DNA of 64,000 nucleotides from a candidate division KSB1 bacterium (GTDB lineage Bacteria > Zhuqueibacterota > Zhuqueibacteria > Thermofontimicrobiales > Thermofontimicrobiaceae): contig JAPDPQ010000008.1 of the NCBI GenBank assembly GCA_034506395.1, positions 62,001 through 126,000 on the forward strand. Reading direction: 5' to 3'. A program made the position numbers and the translations under genes. Shown in pieces: positions 49,632 to 62,765 of this stretch; within the stretch, counting starts at the first letter, position 1, and every line of letters starts with the position of its first letter. The notes below the pieces were generated by a model. The model was not told where the DNA came from. It saw only the letters and a list, made by a program, of their open reading frames with translations, and did no database searches.

Positions 49632-49871
49632 ATGCCAGATCCCGAGGAATTAGAACAAGAGCAGCGCAACATGCGGCTATTAAGAGCAATCGTCGATCTT
49701 ACGGCTGCGATTTTGCGCCAGGGCAACTTGACCACTCCCGAAGCGATCGATTTAATTCAAGCCACTCGAAAACGGGTGCTTGAGTTGTTCCCTGGAAAAG
49801 AAGATGCGTATGATTTGATATACCGTCCCAAATTCGAACGGATTATTCGAGAGCGGCTCAATGAGAATTAG
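49632..49871 (+). CDS. Small conserved-type protein of unknown function
   Basis: 79 residues, soluble and mostly helical: an N-terminal acidic EELEQEQRNMRLLRAIVDLTAAILRQ helix pair and RKRVLELFPGKEDAYDLIYRPKFERII. No enzyme motif seen. It lies three bases after the Mut7-C gene and before a bidirectional terminator, so it is the last gene of the reductase-Mut7-C transcript. Its function is not known to me. Confidence 0.7.
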   Translation: MPDPEELEQEQRNMRLLRAIVDLTAAILRQGNLTTPEAIDLIQATRKRVLELFPGKEDAYDLIYRPKFERIIRERLNEN

Positions 49872-49964
49872 GGAGATCAAATCCGCCAGCTCAACGACTG
49901 GTTAGTTCTCCAGAAATGATTGGACAGATCTTGGTTTTTTAACTTTATAGGATATCTTGCATAT

Positions 49965-49999
49965 AAAAAAGCCGACAGAGATTGACTGCCGGCTTTTTT
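49965..49999. terminator. Bidirectional terminator between convergent genes
   Basis: AAAAAAGCCG and CGGCTTTTTT flank a short stem with CAG/CTG pairing and a loop. A-run and T-run on opposite sides let it serve the plus-strand small gene and the minus-strand S9 peptidase. Confidence 0.8.
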
Positions 50000-50018
50000 A
50001 CATGCATGACGAGAAAAA

Positions 50019-52091
50019 TTACTTCCCCAGCGCCTCTTTCAGCCCCGGAATTTGCTCAGCACCGCTCGGCACTTGAATGGAAGATCCCTTGAAATCATTT
50101 CCGATAGGTTGCGCCCTTCCACCAAGATGCTGCGCAAGGAATTGTTCAGCGACGGCGTTAAATGATAGGCGGTTTTCCGGCCTTGCAAAGCCATGCCCTT
50201 CATCGGAATAGAGCACATAGGTCACAGGAATATTTTTCTCTTGCATTGCTTTCACGATCTGATCGGATTCGCTTTGCTTGACGCGCGGATCATTGGCTCC
50301 CTGTCCGATCAAAAGCGGCTTTCGGATGCGGTCGACATAAGTGAGGGGCGATCGGGAATCGAGGAATTTCCTGCCCTCCTCTGTTCGGGGATCACCGACG
50401 CGAGTGGCCCAAAGATCCATCATCGGCTTCCAATATGGCGGTATGGTTTCTAACAGGGTGCGCAGGTTCGATGGCCCAACTATATCCACCCCGCATGCGA
50501 AGACTTCTGGTGTAAAAGTTAAACCAACCAGCGTCGCATAGCCGCCATAACTTCCCCCCATAATAGCGATCTTGTTTTTATCGGCTATGCCTTCGGCGAT
50601 CGCCCAATTGACCGCATCGATCAAATCATCATGCATCTTGCCAGCCCATTCAAGATTCGAAGCGTTGATAAACTCCTTGCCGAATCCGGTCGATCCGCGA
50701 TAGTTCACGCTCAACACCGCATAGCCCCGATTGGCCAGCCATTGATGATAAGGATTGTATCCCCATGAATCGCGCGCCCAAGGCCCGCCATGGACAAATA
50801 GCACCATCGCTAAGGGAGCATTCGGACGCGCGTTCTGATCTGGATCGGTCCAGTGGGGCAATGTTAAATAGCTGACTAAATTAAGTCCATCTCGCGACGG
50901 AATGATCACTGGATGAATCTTTGATAACTTCACTCCCTCCAAATCGCGCCGATTGGTAAACATGAATTTTGCCTTTTTTCGGCCACGATCATATAGATAA
51001 TATCGGATGGGGCCATTGTCAATTACATAAGAAACGGTCCAGAATTTATCGTCCATGGTCCGGCCAGTAATATTTATGTCACCATCAGTAACAGATTTGA
51101 GGTAATCCAGGTCTTTTTTAATTTTGGGATCAAGGACCTTCCATTCCCTCCTTAGATATTCAACCGCAACTGCCTCGATCGTCTTCTCGGTGGGATGCAT
51201 CATGATATTGCTAATATCCGCCTTTGGGTCTTCAGCGATGACTTTCTTTTCATTGGTCGTTAAATCGACTGCGGTCAGCGCTGCGGTATTGCGTCCACGG
51301 CTGTCGATCATATAAAGCAAATTGCCGGTTTTATCGAAGTCGACCAGGCTAGTGGTCATCATATCTTCCATGGGGATTTTGTCGAATGGTATCCATCCAC
51401 CCTGACCATCTGGCATGAACAATTCATTGCCGCCGTCTGATGTCATCCGGGAGGCGAACCGGATCTTGTAATCATCATCAGTCTCAAAGCCGAGAAAACC
51501 ATCATTCCGTTGAATAAGCTGCATAGCTCCAGTCAAAATGTTGAGTCGATAGATATCATGAAACTGGGCATCACGATTATTGAGCCCAATGAGGATTTCA
51601 TCAGCAAATTTGTGGCTAACATGTTGAACCTGAGCTCTGGGCCGAAGCAGCTTACCGTTTGGCAAGGTCAAAGGTTTCCCATCTGGACCAGGGATTTCCT
51701 CGAAGGGAGTTAGGTTTTTATCTTCTTTGGTGAGAATGTTAACAGCATGCACCTGCCAATTTTCGTCGCCGGCCAGATCCTGCAAATAAATAATATGATC
51801 ATTGGTGTAAGCCCAAAAATAGGTCCGAATTCCCCTGATGGTATCTTTTGTGACCACGTAAGCTTTGCTTGGCTCAGTCGATGGAGCGACCCAGACATTA
51901 AGCACATTATTGACCGGAGCAAGAAAGCTGATATACTTACCATCCGGACTGATTTTCAGAGATGCTTTTTCCGGATTACCAAATAGCACATCACGGGATA
52001 TAAGCTGGACCTCTTTGCCTTTTGGCTGACAGCTCATCAGCAGCACCATGATGCCCAGGCAGGCGAAAAGCAAAAATCGCGTTTTTCTCAT
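50019..52091 (-). CDS. S9 family (prolyl oligopeptidase-type) peptidase lipoprotein
   Basis: 690 residues. A lipoprotein signal (LLMSCQPKG, Cys at about 21) is followed by a seven-bladed propeller-like region (about 45-400) with SPDGKYISFLAP-type repeats. The alpha/beta-hydrolase domain (about 410-660) has the catalytic Ser in GGSYGGYATL (about 512), Asp in GQGANDPRV (about 600) and His in SDEGHGFARPENR (about 633), plus the oxyanion HGGPW. It would cut peptides or acylaminoacyl ends in the envelope. It stands alone in its transcript, 234 bases from its neighbour. Confidence 0.9.
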   Translation of the reverse strand: MRKTRFLLFACLGIMVLLMSCQPKGKEVQLISRDVLFGNPEKASLKISPDGKYISFLAPVNNVLNVWVAPSTEPSKAYVVTKDTIRGIRTYFWAYTNDHIIYLQDLAGDENWQVHAVNILTKEDKNLTPFEEIPGPDGKPLTLPNGKLLRPRAQVQHVSHKFADEILIGLNNRDAQFHDIYRLNILTGAMQLIQRNDGFLGFETDDDYKIRFASRMTSDGGNELFMPDGQGGWIPFDKIPMEDMMTTSLVDFDKTGNLLYMIDSRGRNTAALTAVDLTTNEKKVIAEDPKADISNIMMHPTEKTIEAVAVEYLRREWKVLDPKIKKDLDYLKSVTDGDINITGRTMDDKFWTVSYVIDNGPIRYYLYDRGRKKAKFMFTNRRDLEGVKLSKIHPVIIPSRDGLNLVSYLTLPHWTDPDQNARPNAPLAMVLFVHGGPWARDSWGYNPYHQWLANRGYAVLSVNYRGSTGFGKEFINASNLEWAGKMHDDLIDAVNWAIAEGIADKNKIAIMGGSYGGYATLVGLTFTPEVFACGVDIVGPSNLRTLLETIPPYWKPMMDLWATRVGDPRTEEGRKFLDSRSPLTYVDRIRKPLLIGQGANDPRVKQSESDQIVKAMQEKNIPVTYVLYSDEGHGFARPENRLSFNAVAEQFLAQHLGGRAQPIGNDFKGSSIQVPSGAEQIPGLKEALGK

Positions 52092-52325
52092 TTCATTCCT
52101 CCGTCGGTTTGGTGATTAAAAATTTTTATCATCGAAAAATTGGATACAAGCTAAATTTGGGTCGATTAAAATAGAGACAAACACCGCTCATGTTACGGAC
52201 TTTAGAGCCGGTAGTTTCATTCAAGTTTATCAGTTAGAAAAGCGCTTTATTGCATTTCATGTGGTTATTTCGTCTTGGCTAAAATCACAATTAAAACTAT
52301 TTTTTCGAAAAAGAAAAAAAATAAG

Positions 52326-54902
52326 CTAAAGTTTCTGGCCTAAAACCACAGTCTTTTTTAACGACTTGACAACCCCCCGCTGGTAATGAATAGCCTCGAG
52401 ATATACGATATAGATTCCCATACGACAAAGATGCCCATGATCGTCCCGGCCATCCCAAATGAACGAACTGGCTGTACCGCTTGGCTGATTATTGACGAGG
52501 AAACGAACTAACCGTCCGCGGATGTCGAAGATTCTAATATGAATGCGGGAGAGATTAAATGGCAACTGATAGGTAATAATGGTGACATCATCCCGACCAT
52601 CGCCATCGGGCGAAAAAGGATCTGGAGCGATAGTGAGCTCAGCCTCGCTAGGAAGGATGTCGACAAAGACGCTATTGCGACGACCTGGAGTACCACCTTG
52701 GGATAGAACAACACAGGAACTCCAATTGCTGCTATCATTTGATGCAAGCAAGGGATTGATCCGCTCCAGTGAAACGCCCTTCTCGCCACCCCAAGATCCA
52801 CGGTAGCTGACGGCATCAATAATATTCTTATTGGCGTCGTAGATGAAAATCTGATCCATATCATCGTTGAGCCGAGGAAGCGACTTGATGACGATCAAAG
52901 GACTCTGATTCAAATCAAAATAGTTGAGCAATGATGAGTCAGCACTAATAACGACGAAGGATTGGGGTGAAATTGGATAATATCGAGGGGCGATGGTAAT
53001 TTTGGTTGCACTATCAGAATCCGTAATGCTCCAACACTGAATATCGATAGTTTTGGATGATGGGTTGAACAATTCCACCCATTCTGGTTGACCAGGGCGC
53101 GGTGAATACATGATTTCATTAATGACCAGATCCCCTGCGTTGAAGCCGACGGATAAAACGGTCGTTGCAGAGTTATTCGCTGGCCTGCTGTCCTGCTCAG
53201 CAAAAATAGTAGCGCTGCAGGCATACCGACCTGCCATTGGGGCGATGAATGGAAAAGACAGGGACGTCGATTGTTTCGAGGCTAAAGGCTGAAAAACATC
53301 AATCGGGTCACCGATGCGCTCGTCCTCTTGAAAGACTTCATTATGATTTAAATCAATAAAGCAGAGAAGTTGGAAATGAGATACGGTATTGCGTCCCACA
53401 TTAACGATGCTCGCGATGATAGAGATCGGTTCTTGAGCATGGATGGCGGAAGGGACAAATTGAATGGTAGATAATTCAAGATCAAAAGCGGCTGGAGCAA
53501 TGCTATTTTCCATCCCAGGCGTAGCTCCTTCGCTATGTTGGGATTGCCCCCAATTGGAGGGATCATCAGAATTGCCACTGGGATCTTTTCGCTCTAATGA
53601 GATCCCAGGCTCATTTCCCCACGAGGGAGAATATGACACTTGATCGACAACCGTACCGATTGGATCATAGAGATAAACAGCGTCTCCGTTATTGTTCAAA
53701 GCTGGCCATCCGTGAGTTGGAATGATCACAGGCGAAGTTATTTTGGAGTAATACTGCTTTAATATGGCACTTTCAGCGACAATGACAAATCCGGCGCTGG
53801 CAATTGAAAGATTTGAATCTGACAGGCGAAATTTTTGATTGATATTTGCATCAGAAAATTGCCATTCTTTGAGATTGATCGGCTGCTCTGTCGGATTAAA
53901 GATTTCAAACCACTCAGGCTGTTGACCGGCAGGTCGATACATAATTTCATTTATCACTATTTGCCTGGGCCGAAAGCCAATTTTCACCATTGTCGTCGAC
54001 CAATTATCGGTCGTATCCTGATCGAGCGAAAACTTAGCGTAAACGAGAAAATTATGGATTCCGCTTGATAACGAATCCAGCATTAGGGTTGTTTGATGGA
54101 ACTCATTTTTCTGAAGGGCAATCAGAACGAAAATCTGCTCCCCTAATTGCTCATCCAAGCTCGCAGATGAATCGCCATTTAGGTCTTCAAAAAAAGTCAA
54201 TGTGATATCTGAGGCAGGCTGATGGCCGAGGTTCGTTACCGATGCGATTAAGGTGATGGGGTGCGCTGGCGGAGCTTCAGCAGGAGAAGCCTGGAGCGCG
54301 ACTTTGATATTATGATCAAGCTGCGAGACACTATTCGGCGAGCCAGGCGTCCCATTGAGCACTTTGCTATTCGCCCAATTCCCTGAGGAATCGGAACCAG
54401 CTAAATTAATTTTTTCATCAGAATACCCAGGTGGATTGTCGACCGAATAGATATAATATGCCACTGTATCCCCACGATTCGAAATGAGGATGATTGGTTT
54501 AGGGCTGGTATTTGTTAAACCGTTCGACCCAAATGCAGCGTCATCAATGGTGACAATGAGAGCATCGGATGGGATGAGCTGATCGTATCGGCTTGAATTG
54601 CCAAAATAACCGGAATCGAGAATAATCCCAAATCTCCTTGGCGGTAGCTCGAGTCCATGCTGAACAGACACGATTTGATCGACATCCGAACCATCACTGA
54701 TTTTCCATCCGTTCAGATCAACCGTATCTGAATAGCTGAGATTAAAAATTTCGATGAACTCGTCATAATAATCAGCTCCAACGGGATCAAACATGACCTC
54801 AGAAAGTACAATTTGGCTTCGAGCTGGTTGAATTCCGAAAGCGATCATCAATATGATGAGAAAGGTAATTCTCAGCAAAAGTGCATCCCTCCCGGATTGC
54901 AT
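52326..54902 (-). CDS. Secreted protein with lamin-tail and CARDB-like domains and FlgD-type tail
   Basis: 858 residues. After a signal peptide come three lamin-tail domains: VLSEVMFDPVGADYYDEFIEIFN (about 32), VINEIMYRPAGQQPEWFEIFN (about 315) and VINEIMYSPRPGQPEWVELFN (about 597). Between them are CARDB-like beta domains (IKVALQASPAEAPPAHPITLIA). The C-terminus (about 760-858) is a FlgD-like module starting FSPDGDGRDD and containing FIWDGRDDHGHLCRMGIYIVYLE. It is probably an extracellular adhesin or a nuclease-associated scaffold; no catalytic site is visible. Confidence 0.85.
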   Translation of the reverse strand: MQSGRDALLLRITFLIILMIAFGIQPARSQIVLSEVMFDPVGADYYDEFIEIFNLSYSDTVDLNGWKISDGSDVDQIVSVQHGLELPPRRFGIILDSGYFGNSSRYDQLIPSDALIVTIDDAAFGSNGLTNTSPKPIILISNRGDTVAYYIYSVDNPPGYSDEKINLAGSDSSGNWANSKVLNGTPGSPNSVSQLDHNIKVALQASPAEAPPAHPITLIASVTNLGHQPASDITLTFFEDLNGDSSASLDEQLGEQIFVLIALQKNEFHQTTLMLDSLSSGIHNFLVYAKFSLDQDTTDNWSTTMVKIGFRPRQIVINEIMYRPAGQQPEWFEIFNPTEQPINLKEWQFSDANINQKFRLSDSNLSIASAGFVIVAESAILKQYYSKITSPVIIPTHGWPALNNNGDAVYLYDPIGTVVDQVSYSPSWGNEPGISLERKDPSGNSDDPSNWGQSQHSEGATPGMENSIAPAAFDLELSTIQFVPSAIHAQEPISIIASIVNVGRNTVSHFQLLCFIDLNHNEVFQEDERIGDPIDVFQPLASKQSTSLSFPFIAPMAGRYACSATIFAEQDSRPANNSATTVLSVGFNAGDLVINEIMYSPRPGQPEWVELFNPSSKTIDIQCWSITDSDSATKITIAPRYYPISPQSFVVISADSSLLNYFDLNQSPLIVIKSLPRLNDDMDQIFIYDANKNIIDAVSYRGSWGGEKGVSLERINPLLASNDSSNWSSCVVLSQGGTPGRRNSVFVDILPSEAELTIAPDPFSPDGDGRDDVTIITYQLPFNLSRIHIRIFDIRGRLVRFLVNNQPSGTASSFIWDGRDDHGHLCRMGIYIVYLEAIHYQRGVVKSLKKTVVLGQKL

Positions 54903-55118
54903 GGTTATTCATTAACGGATAGGTGAAGTTTTCAACTTGCTATTGATTCCATCAGTTTAGCTGCGGGGCAACAGTTGGAAATGCTATCATATAGAAGTTT
55001 TTGGTTCTTTCAAGCAAAATAAAGTAACCATTTTTTTATTCAGAGTCAATGAAAATCTTCTAACCAATTTGGTCTGGAGAAAATATATAAAAGGCGAAAT
55101 ACCTGATAGAAATTTCTA

Positions 55119-55147
55119 TTGACTTTTAGTTGAAAAAAAACTATATT
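55119..55147 (+). promoter_or_regulatory. Near-consensus promoter of secD
   Basis: TTGACT (55119-55124), a 17-base spacer and TATATT (55142-55147). The secD ATG is at 55201, behind GGAGG at 55184-55188. Confidence 0.6.
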
Positions 55148-55200
55148 GTGCATTCAATGAAGAAAACTGATAATTGACTCATCTGGAGGTAGTGTTTTAA

Positions 55201-57297
55201 ATGGAACAACAGAGTAGAAGCCTATTGTATCGATTCATATTCATTGCGGTGTTAATTCTCTTGGCCCTGTGGCAATTATACCCCACCTATAATGGTGCAA
55301 GACTGAATAAAAAGCAGGCGCAAAATTTTGCCAAGGTTCAAGAACTCGCAAATCTAGACGTCAAAGACATTAAAACCGCCTTGCTCCGAAAGAATCTTGA
55401 GTCAGTCATATTAAATTCTTTAAAAGATCCCTCTCGTGCTTCAGAGGCACGTGATTTAGCGAAGAAAATCGTTGCGCTTGATGATCAAATTTCTAACAAT
55501 GAACGGAAAACCATCAAACGCGGATTGGACCTTCAAGGGGGTACCTTTTTGGTCTATGAAATGGATTTTGTCAACTTTTTGAGTAATCCGAATGTCGCAA
55601 GGAACCCAGACCGACAATTGATTGATCTTTTGAAAGCCGTAGATTATCAGTCCAAGCATGAGAATCGAGATTTTTTTGATGTTTTGCCAGAAAAATTTGA
55701 AGAGAAAGGGATTCCGCTCACACGCTATTTTGGTAAGAAGGGGGAATCCGATTCAAAAATTATTTCGAATTTACGCAGCGATTCGGAGAATGCTATTGAT
55801 CGCGCCTTGGAGGTGCTGAGAAACCGAGTGGATCAATTTGGCGTATCTGAGCCATCGATTACGAAGCAAGGGAGCAGAAGAATAATTGTGGAGTTAGCTG
55901 GAATTTTAGATCCAGAGCGTGCTAAGGGAATCATTGGAAAAACTGCCCAATTGGAATTCAAATTGGTCAGAGAACCGGATCAGACTCGTTCCATTGTTTA
56001 CAAAATCGATAATATTGTCAAAAAACGTCGCCAAGGATTAAAGGATACCAGTGCAGTGGCTATTGATACCTCAGTCACAAGCGCCAATCAGGATACCACT
56101 CAGCGCACGCAAAAGGTTCGAGACGAAAAAGAGGTAAATTTAGACGAGCTGTTTGGCAAAAGCCCTGAGAGCGTTCAGGAAACCGCCGGTGATACAACTT
56201 TATCAGTTGATAAAGATCTATTTGAGGGGAATCCTTTCATCGCGTTGTTCGCTCAAATTCCCAATCGCCGGGAACTGGCGGTGCCTAAACAAAACATGAA
56301 AGCCATTGATGTCATTCTGAACTATCCTGAAGTTCAGGACGTCATTCCAGATGACTCGGAATTTTTATGGAGTAAAGATCCCGAGCGAGTTGGCGATAAG
56401 GAATATTATTTTCTTTACTATGTCAAAAAAACTCCTGAGATCACAGGTGATTACATCGAAGATGCGCGCGTGAGCGTAGCTGGTGAGAGTGCAGGCCGCT
56501 CGCGGACACGAGTAGGAGAGTCGGAGGTCTTATTGTCATTCAACCCTCGGGGGGCAAAAGATTTTGCTCGGATCACAGGGGCGAATGTGGGCAAGTTCTT
56601 GGCGATCGTGTTGGACAATAAGGTTGCCTCAGCACCGCAAATTCGAGAACGTATCCCCAATGGCCAATCCAGCATTACCGGCATGAGAGGCGTTGAAGAG
56701 GCCAAAGATTTGGTCGTGGTATTAAAAGCAGGAGCCTTGCCCGCCCGATTGGAAGGGATCGAAGAGCGCACAGTTGGCCCATCTTTAGGTCAGGATTCGA
56801 TTCAGAGAGGCCAATGGTCTGGTCTAATTGGAGCCGCGATCGTCTTTATCTTTATGATCATTTATTACCGATTATCTGGAGTTATCGCGGATTTTGCTGT
56901 GGTCCTTAATATTGGTTTTGTATTAGCAATTCTGGCAGCGTTTCATGCCACTCTCACCCTGCCAGGAATCGCCGGCATCATTCTCATGGTCGGTATGTCC
57001 GTAGATGCAAATGTGCTCATTTATGAGAGGATTCGGGAGGAACTCCGATCAGGTAAAACCATCAGGGCCGCGATTGACATTGGGTACAAACGAGCCTTTG
57101 TGACGATTTTGGACTCCAACCTAACCACATTATTGACCGCTTTGGTCCTTTATCAATTTGGAACTGGACCGATTCAGGGCTTTGCGGTTACTTTGATGAT
57201 TGGATTGGTCGCGAATATGTTTACCGCTATCTTTGTGACACGATTTATCTTTGATTTTATTACTACGCGGTTCAAGGTGAAGGAGCTAAGCATTTAA
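55201..57297 (+). CDS. secD: Protein translocase subunit SecD
   Basis: 698-residue inner-membrane partner of SecYEG. An N-terminal membrane helix (about 10-28) is followed by the D1 motif GLDLQGGTFLVYEM, a large periplasmic region with RVDQFGVSEPSITKQGSRRIIVELAG, and six membrane helices from about 535 onward. The D5/D6-type motif GMSVDANVLIYERIREEL is typical of SecD. It is followed 97 bases later by secF. The inserted stretch at about 270-340 is rich in Asp, Thr and Lys and is longer than usual. Confidence 0.95.
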   Translation: MEQQSRSLLYRFIFIAVLILLALWQLYPTYNGARLNKKQAQNFAKVQELANLDVKDIKTALLRKNLESVILNSLKDPSRASEARDLAKKIVALDDQISNNERKTIKRGLDLQGGTFLVYEMDFVNFLSNPNVARNPDRQLIDLLKAVDYQSKHENRDFFDVLPEKFEEKGIPLTRYFGKKGESDSKIISNLRSDSENAIDRALEVLRNRVDQFGVSEPSITKQGSRRIIVELAGILDPERAKGIIGKTAQLEFKLVREPDQTRSIVYKIDNIVKKRRQGLKDTSAVAIDTSVTSANQDTTQRTQKVRDEKEVNLDELFGKSPESVQETAGDTTLSVDKDLFEGNPFIALFAQIPNRRELAVPKQNMKAIDVILNYPEVQDVIPDDSEFLWSKDPERVGDKEYYFLYYVKKTPEITGDYIEDARVSVAGESAGRSRTRVGESEVLLSFNPRGAKDFARITGANVGKFLAIVLDNKVASAPQIRERIPNGQSSITGMRGVEEAKDLVVVLKAGALPARLEGIEERTVGPSLGQDSIQRGQWSGLIGAAIVFIFMIIYYRLSGVIADFAVVLNIGFVLAILAAFHATLTLPGIAGIILMVGMSVDANVLIYERIREELRSGKTIRAAIDIGYKRAFVTILDSNLTTLLTALVLYQFGTGPIQGFAVTLMIGLVANMFTAIFVTRFIFDFITTRFKVKELSI

Positions 57298-57394
57298 GCT
57301 TTGCGAAGATGGACCACGATTAAATGGGGAACAGCCTGAGTGGTGATGAGATTTAAATTGAGACTTGTAAGGTAAAAATGCAAAGGATGTAAAT

Positions 57395-58306
57395 ATGCGC
57401 ATTATAAAAGAGACAAATATCAATTTCATGGGTATGACAAAAGCTGCGATCATCGGCTCGGTGATTCTCATATCTCTTGGAATCATATCTCTAATTATTA
57501 AAGGTGGACCGAAATACGGTATAGATTTTACTGGTGGCGTTTCGTTAGGTTTAAAGTTCGAGCAACCGATTCGAGTTGGTGAGGTTCGATCCATTTTATC
57601 TGGTATTGGTTTTGGCAATAGCGAAATTAAAGCCTTTGCTACCGGCAACGAAATTCTTATCCGCTTGCAGCAGCAGGAAGATATGGATTTGATATCCAAT
57701 AAAATAATAGAGGAATTGCGCAATAAGCTTGCCAATAACCCGTTTGAGATCCGATCAAAAGATACAGTGGGGCCGCGAATCGGAAGCGAATTAAGAAATG
57801 ACGCCATCAAAGCAATCATAATCTCGTTAATTTTGATTCTGATCTATATCAGCTGGCGATTCGAATTTCGATTCGCAGTGGGCGCTGTAGTTGCATTATT
57901 TCATGATGTGCTTATCACGTTAGGTCTGTTCTCTATATTCAATTTTGAAGTCTCTCTCTCTGTGGTTGCTGCGTTTTTGACCCTGGTTGGCTATTCGCTC
58001 AACGATACTATCGTAGTATTCGACCGCATCCGTGAGAACTTAAAAGTGATGAGAAAAGAGTCCTCCCTGACGATTTTCAATAAAAGCATCAATCAAACTT
58101 TGAGTCGTACGATTCTAACCGCGTTGACCACGCTGTTTGTGGTGACCATCATCTTTTTCTTCGGTGGAGAAGTGATTCATGGTTTCTCCTTCGCATTGCT
58201 TGTGGGTATCATTGTAGGAACCTATTCATCAATCTTTATCGCCAGCCCTGTCGCCTACGCTTGGTACCTGAGATCGGAAGCAAAAGCTGGATTAGCCGTT
58301 CGCTAA
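57395..58306 (+). CDS. secF: Protein translocase subunit SecF
   Basis: 303 residues. The N-terminal membrane helix (about 12-34) precedes YGIDFTGGVSLGLKF, then the periplasmic region with VGPRIGSELRNDAI, five further membrane helices, and the conserved LVGYSLNDTIVVFDRIREN. Works with SecD in protein export using the proton gradient. The gap to secD is 97 bases and no terminator is seen there. Confidence 0.95.
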   Translation: MRIIKETNINFMGMTKAAIIGSVILISLGIISLIIKGGPKYGIDFTGGVSLGLKFEQPIRVGEVRSILSGIGFGNSEIKAFATGNEILIRLQQQEDMDLISNKIIEELRNKLANNPFEIRSKDTVGPRIGSELRNDAIKAIIISLILILIYISWRFEFRFAVGAVVALFHDVLITLGLFSIFNFEVSLSVVAAFLTLVGYSLNDTIVVFDRIRENLKVMRKESSLTIFNKSINQTLSRTILTALTTLFVVTIIFFFGGEVIHGFSFALLVGIIVGTYSSIFIASPVAYAWYLRSEAKAGLAVR

Positions 58307-58381
58307 AAAATTGTCTTATGCTACTCAATGGTTTTCGTTTTTTGATTCTCTATCACGATAACGGACTTGGAGGGAACGATT

Positions 58382-58720
58382 ATGACTTTAAAAGAAAAGG
58401 AAATAAATGACGTAGTTGTTCTGGAACTGTCTGGAAAAATCATGGGAGGACCAGATGCGAACGTATTGAGCGAGAAGTTGCATCACTTGGTCGATCAAAA
58501 CAAAACTAAAGTGGTTGCCGATCTCAGCAAAGTCAGTTGGATGAATAGCTCTGGTCTTGGCATTCTCATCGGCGGATTGACGACCATGCGCAACAATCAT
58601 GGAGATTTAAAGCTTGCCAATGTGACCGAGCGGATTAAGAGTTTGCTGATCATTACAAAGCTGATTACCATATTCGAAACATTCGATTCGGTCGAAGCAG
58701 CCGTTGCAAGTTTTAAATAA
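58382..58720 (+). CDS. STAS-domain anti-sigma factor antagonist-like protein
   Basis: 112 residues from the ATG at 58382, preceded by GGAGGG. A single STAS domain has VVVLELSGKIMGGPDANVL and the phospho-site region KVSWMNSSGLGILIGG, with the Ser that is phosphorylated in SpoIIAA-type proteins. Its partner kinase/anti-sigma factor is not in this window. Role: partner-switching control of a sigma factor or another regulator. Confidence 0.9.
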   Translation: MTLKEKEINDVVVLELSGKIMGGPDANVLSEKLHHLVDQNKTKVVADLSKVSWMNSSGLGILIGGLTTMRNNHGDLKLANVTERIKSLLIITKLITIFETFDSVEAAVASFK

Positions 58721-60336
<1,616 letters not shown>

Positions 60337-60527
60337 AGCGCAGCGATTTGAAGCACTTAGCGGCAGTTCTAATTATCAGCAGTGACCAGAACCGTTTCAT
60401 ATTGTTCATATTCGACAAAAATAATAGCAATCTGAACGAATTCAGCGCAAAATAGCGAAAAGAATAAATTGCGATACTTTCAAACTGCCCAAGACAACTA
60501 TTCAGAATTAGCGTCGAAATAATTATA

Positions 60528-60555
60528 TTGCAAAATTCAAATTAGTTTTTATATT
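60528..60555 (+). promoter_or_regulatory. Candidate groE promoter
   Basis: TTGCAA (60528-60533), 16 bases, TATATT (60550-60555), just upstream of the CIRCE element. Confidence 0.5.
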
Positions 60556-60567
60556 TAACGCTCAAAA

Positions 60568-60594
60568 TTAGCACTCAATATAATTGAGTGCTAA
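60568..60594 (+). promoter_or_regulatory. CIRCE operator for HrcA
   Basis: A perfect TTAGCACTC (60568-60576), nine-base spacer and GAGTGCTAA (60586-60594). This is the consensus heat-shock operator bound by the repressor HrcA. It lies at or just after the expected transcription start of groES-groEL. hrcA itself is not in this window. Confidence 0.95.
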
Positions 60595-60674
60595 TAAATA
60601 AATCTAATTAAAAAAAATAATAGAAAATAAATCAATTCAAACTTAGAACCTAAAAAGTGGAAGGAGGCGCGTCT

Positions 60675-60959
60675 ATGAAGATTAGACCCCTTGCCGATCG
60701 AGTTGTTGTAAAACCGATTGAACCAGAGGAAAAGAAACAAGGTGGCATTATTATTCCTGATACTGCAAAAGAGAAACCGCAGCAAGGAAAGGTGATTGCT
60801 GTTGGTCCTGGAAAGATTTCTGATAGTGGTGAGAAGATTCCTATGGAAGTAAAAGTTGGTGATATCGTGCTATATGGCAAATATTCCGGGACTGAAGTGA
60901 CGATTGATAATGAAGATTATTTAATCATGCGTGAAAGCGATATTCTCGCTGTTTTATAA
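60675..60959 (+). CDS. groES: Co-chaperonin GroES
   Basis: 95 residues from the ATG at 60675, preceded by [37 protein letters not shown] contains the mobile loop; the roof-loop and C-terminal [21 protein letters not shown] end are present. Caps the GroEL ring. It is 53 bases before groEL and under the CIRCE operator. Confidence 0.97.
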   Translation: MKIRPLADRVVVKPIEPEEKKQGGIIIPDTAKEKPQQGKVIAVGPGKISDSGEKIPMEVKVGDIVLYGKYSGTEVTIDNEDYLIMRESDILAVL

Positions 60960-60997
60960 ACCGTGCAGTCACGGAAATTGCGAAATGAAAATTATGA

Positions 60998-62638
<1,641 letters not shown>

Positions 62639-62648
62639 TCTAAAAAAA

Positions 62649-62681
62649 GCCCCGATAGAACCACTATCGGGGCTTTTTTTT
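62649..62681 (+). terminator. Rho-independent terminator after groEL
   Basis: GCCCCGATAG (62649-62658) and CTATCGGGGC (62664-62673) form a perfect 10-bp stem followed by a T-run. The A-run before it makes it potentially bidirectional. Confidence 0.95.
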
Positions 62682-62684
62682 AGC

Positions 62685-62713
62685 TTGACAAAATTGAATT
62701 CTTTTAATATATT
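62685..62713 (+). promoter_or_regulatory. Near-consensus promoter of folK
   Basis: TTGACA (62685-62690), exactly 17 bases and TATATT (62708-62713), directly after the groEL terminator. Transcription would start near 62720, about 45 bases before the GTG at 62766. Confidence 0.75.
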
Positions 62714-62765
62714 TGGGGAGTCTAAAATCAAAAGTACCAAATTAAGTCGAGGGCGTTGCCAGCTT

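Larger units (their letters stand above)
60337..60674. other. groE control region
   Basis: About 340 AT-rich bases with a housekeeping promoter at 60528-60555 and a CIRCE operator at 60568-60594. Nothing else recognised. Confidence 0.7.
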
